From Chara braunii (Eukaryota; Streptophyta; Charophyceae; Charales; Characeae), in contig BFEA01000119.1 in NCBI GenBank assembly GCA_003427395.1, positions 752,653 to 779,634 on the forward strand: a stretch of 26,982 nt of DNA, read 5' to 3'. The translations under genes were made by a program, and so were the position numbers. Position 1 is the first letter of the stretch; each line of letters begins with the position of its first letter. Below the pieces are notes generated by a model. The model was given only the letters and a program-made list of their open reading frames with translations. It was not told the DNA's origin and ran no database searches. Positions 26,849-26,982 of the stretch are shown piece after piece.

Positions 26849-26982
26849 TGCAAGTAACGTGAATGTGGACGAAGCACAGAAATCCAGATTGCAAAATCAC
26901 TCTGAAGTCCAAGTAGTCAAAGCAAGAGCAGATAGCACAATGGAACCGAGTAACCATCCATTTGAGAACGATACAGAAGAAT
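26849..26982 (-). repeat. E3 5' LTR, 3' end only
   Basis: The first 134 bases (plus coordinates) match the equivalent end of the 3' LTR at 19441 onward at about 85-90% by eye. Differences include a short extra segment (GACGAAGCACAGAA) in this copy. The rest lies beyond the window. Confidence 0.9.

Larger units (their letters stand above)
19441..26982 (-). mobile_element. E3: most complete chromovirus-type LTR element, 5' LTR cut by window end
   Basis: On the minus strand: 5' LTR (from 26849 beyond the window), primer-binding site, a leader of 1.3 kb, gag, protease, RT, RNase H, integrase, a chromodomain remnant, polypurine tract and 3' LTR. Internal length is 6383 bases; with two LTRs of about 1 kb the whole element would be near 8.4 kb. 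Pol from protease to the integrase core stays in a single frame but has about six in-frame stops. Gag has at least two single-base frameshifts. The integrase C-terminus and chromodomain are largely deleted. Nine isolated N bases mark uncertain positions. Confidence 0.92.

Overview
The window is eukaryotic, repeat-dominated and has no intact protein-coding gene. Most of it is decayed Ty3/gypsy-type LTR retrotransposon of the chromodomain-bearing (chromovirus) class. The organism is probably a plant-lineage species. Reasons: the gag-pol order ends in an integrase plus chromodomain; one element has a primer-binding site matching the 3' end of initiator tRNA-Met, usual for plant elements; there are long TC/GT microsatellites; and there is a plant-mitochondrion-type atp1 fragment and a cox3 fragment. 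A charophyte alga such as Chara would fit, but this is inference and not proven by the sequence. || Layout. 1-483: poly-T and AT-rich DNA, nothing recognised. 484-6692 (minus strand): element E1, with a 3' LTR, polypurine tract, chromodomain, integrase, RNase H, RT, protease and gag, broken throughout. A 143-bp inverted-repeat insertion sits in its RT. 6693-about 9318 (minus): element E2, an internal fragment (RT, protease, gag) fused directly to the gag end of E1 and carrying two foreign insertions. 9320-10731: a tract unusually dense in short perfect hairpins, with a U6 snRNA-like fragment and a tRNA-promoter-like segment. 10732-12840: mostly unassigned, with a mitochondrial atp1-like fragment at 12121-12339. 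12841-14240: a TC/AC microsatellite array built around a repeated foldback core. 14218-14509: C-rich DNA ending in a dispersed repeat that also occurs inside E2. 14562-16757: a tandem duplication that includes the start of an LTR and contains an assembly gap which is probably false. 16569-18892 (plus): a composite LTR of the E1/E3 type in the opposite orientation. 19084-19215: a cox3 fragment. 19441-26982 (minus): element E3, the most complete copy, with 3' LTR, polypurine tract, pol, gag, a 1.3-kb leader, primer-binding site and the beginning of its 5' LTR, cut by the window edge. || How the parts relate. E1, E2 and E3 are diverged relatives with the same protein order: gag with a CCHC knuckle, protease, RT, RNase H, integrase with H2C2 finger, GPY/F region, chromodomain. 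No copy can be autonomous: stops, frameshifts, insertions and deletions hit every one. The three LTRs share start and end motifs and a CATATAG box at a similar distance from the LTR start. The interest of the window lies in the smaller structures: nested insertions, hairpin clusters, organellar DNA fragments and recombination junctions. I found no convincing new biological system.
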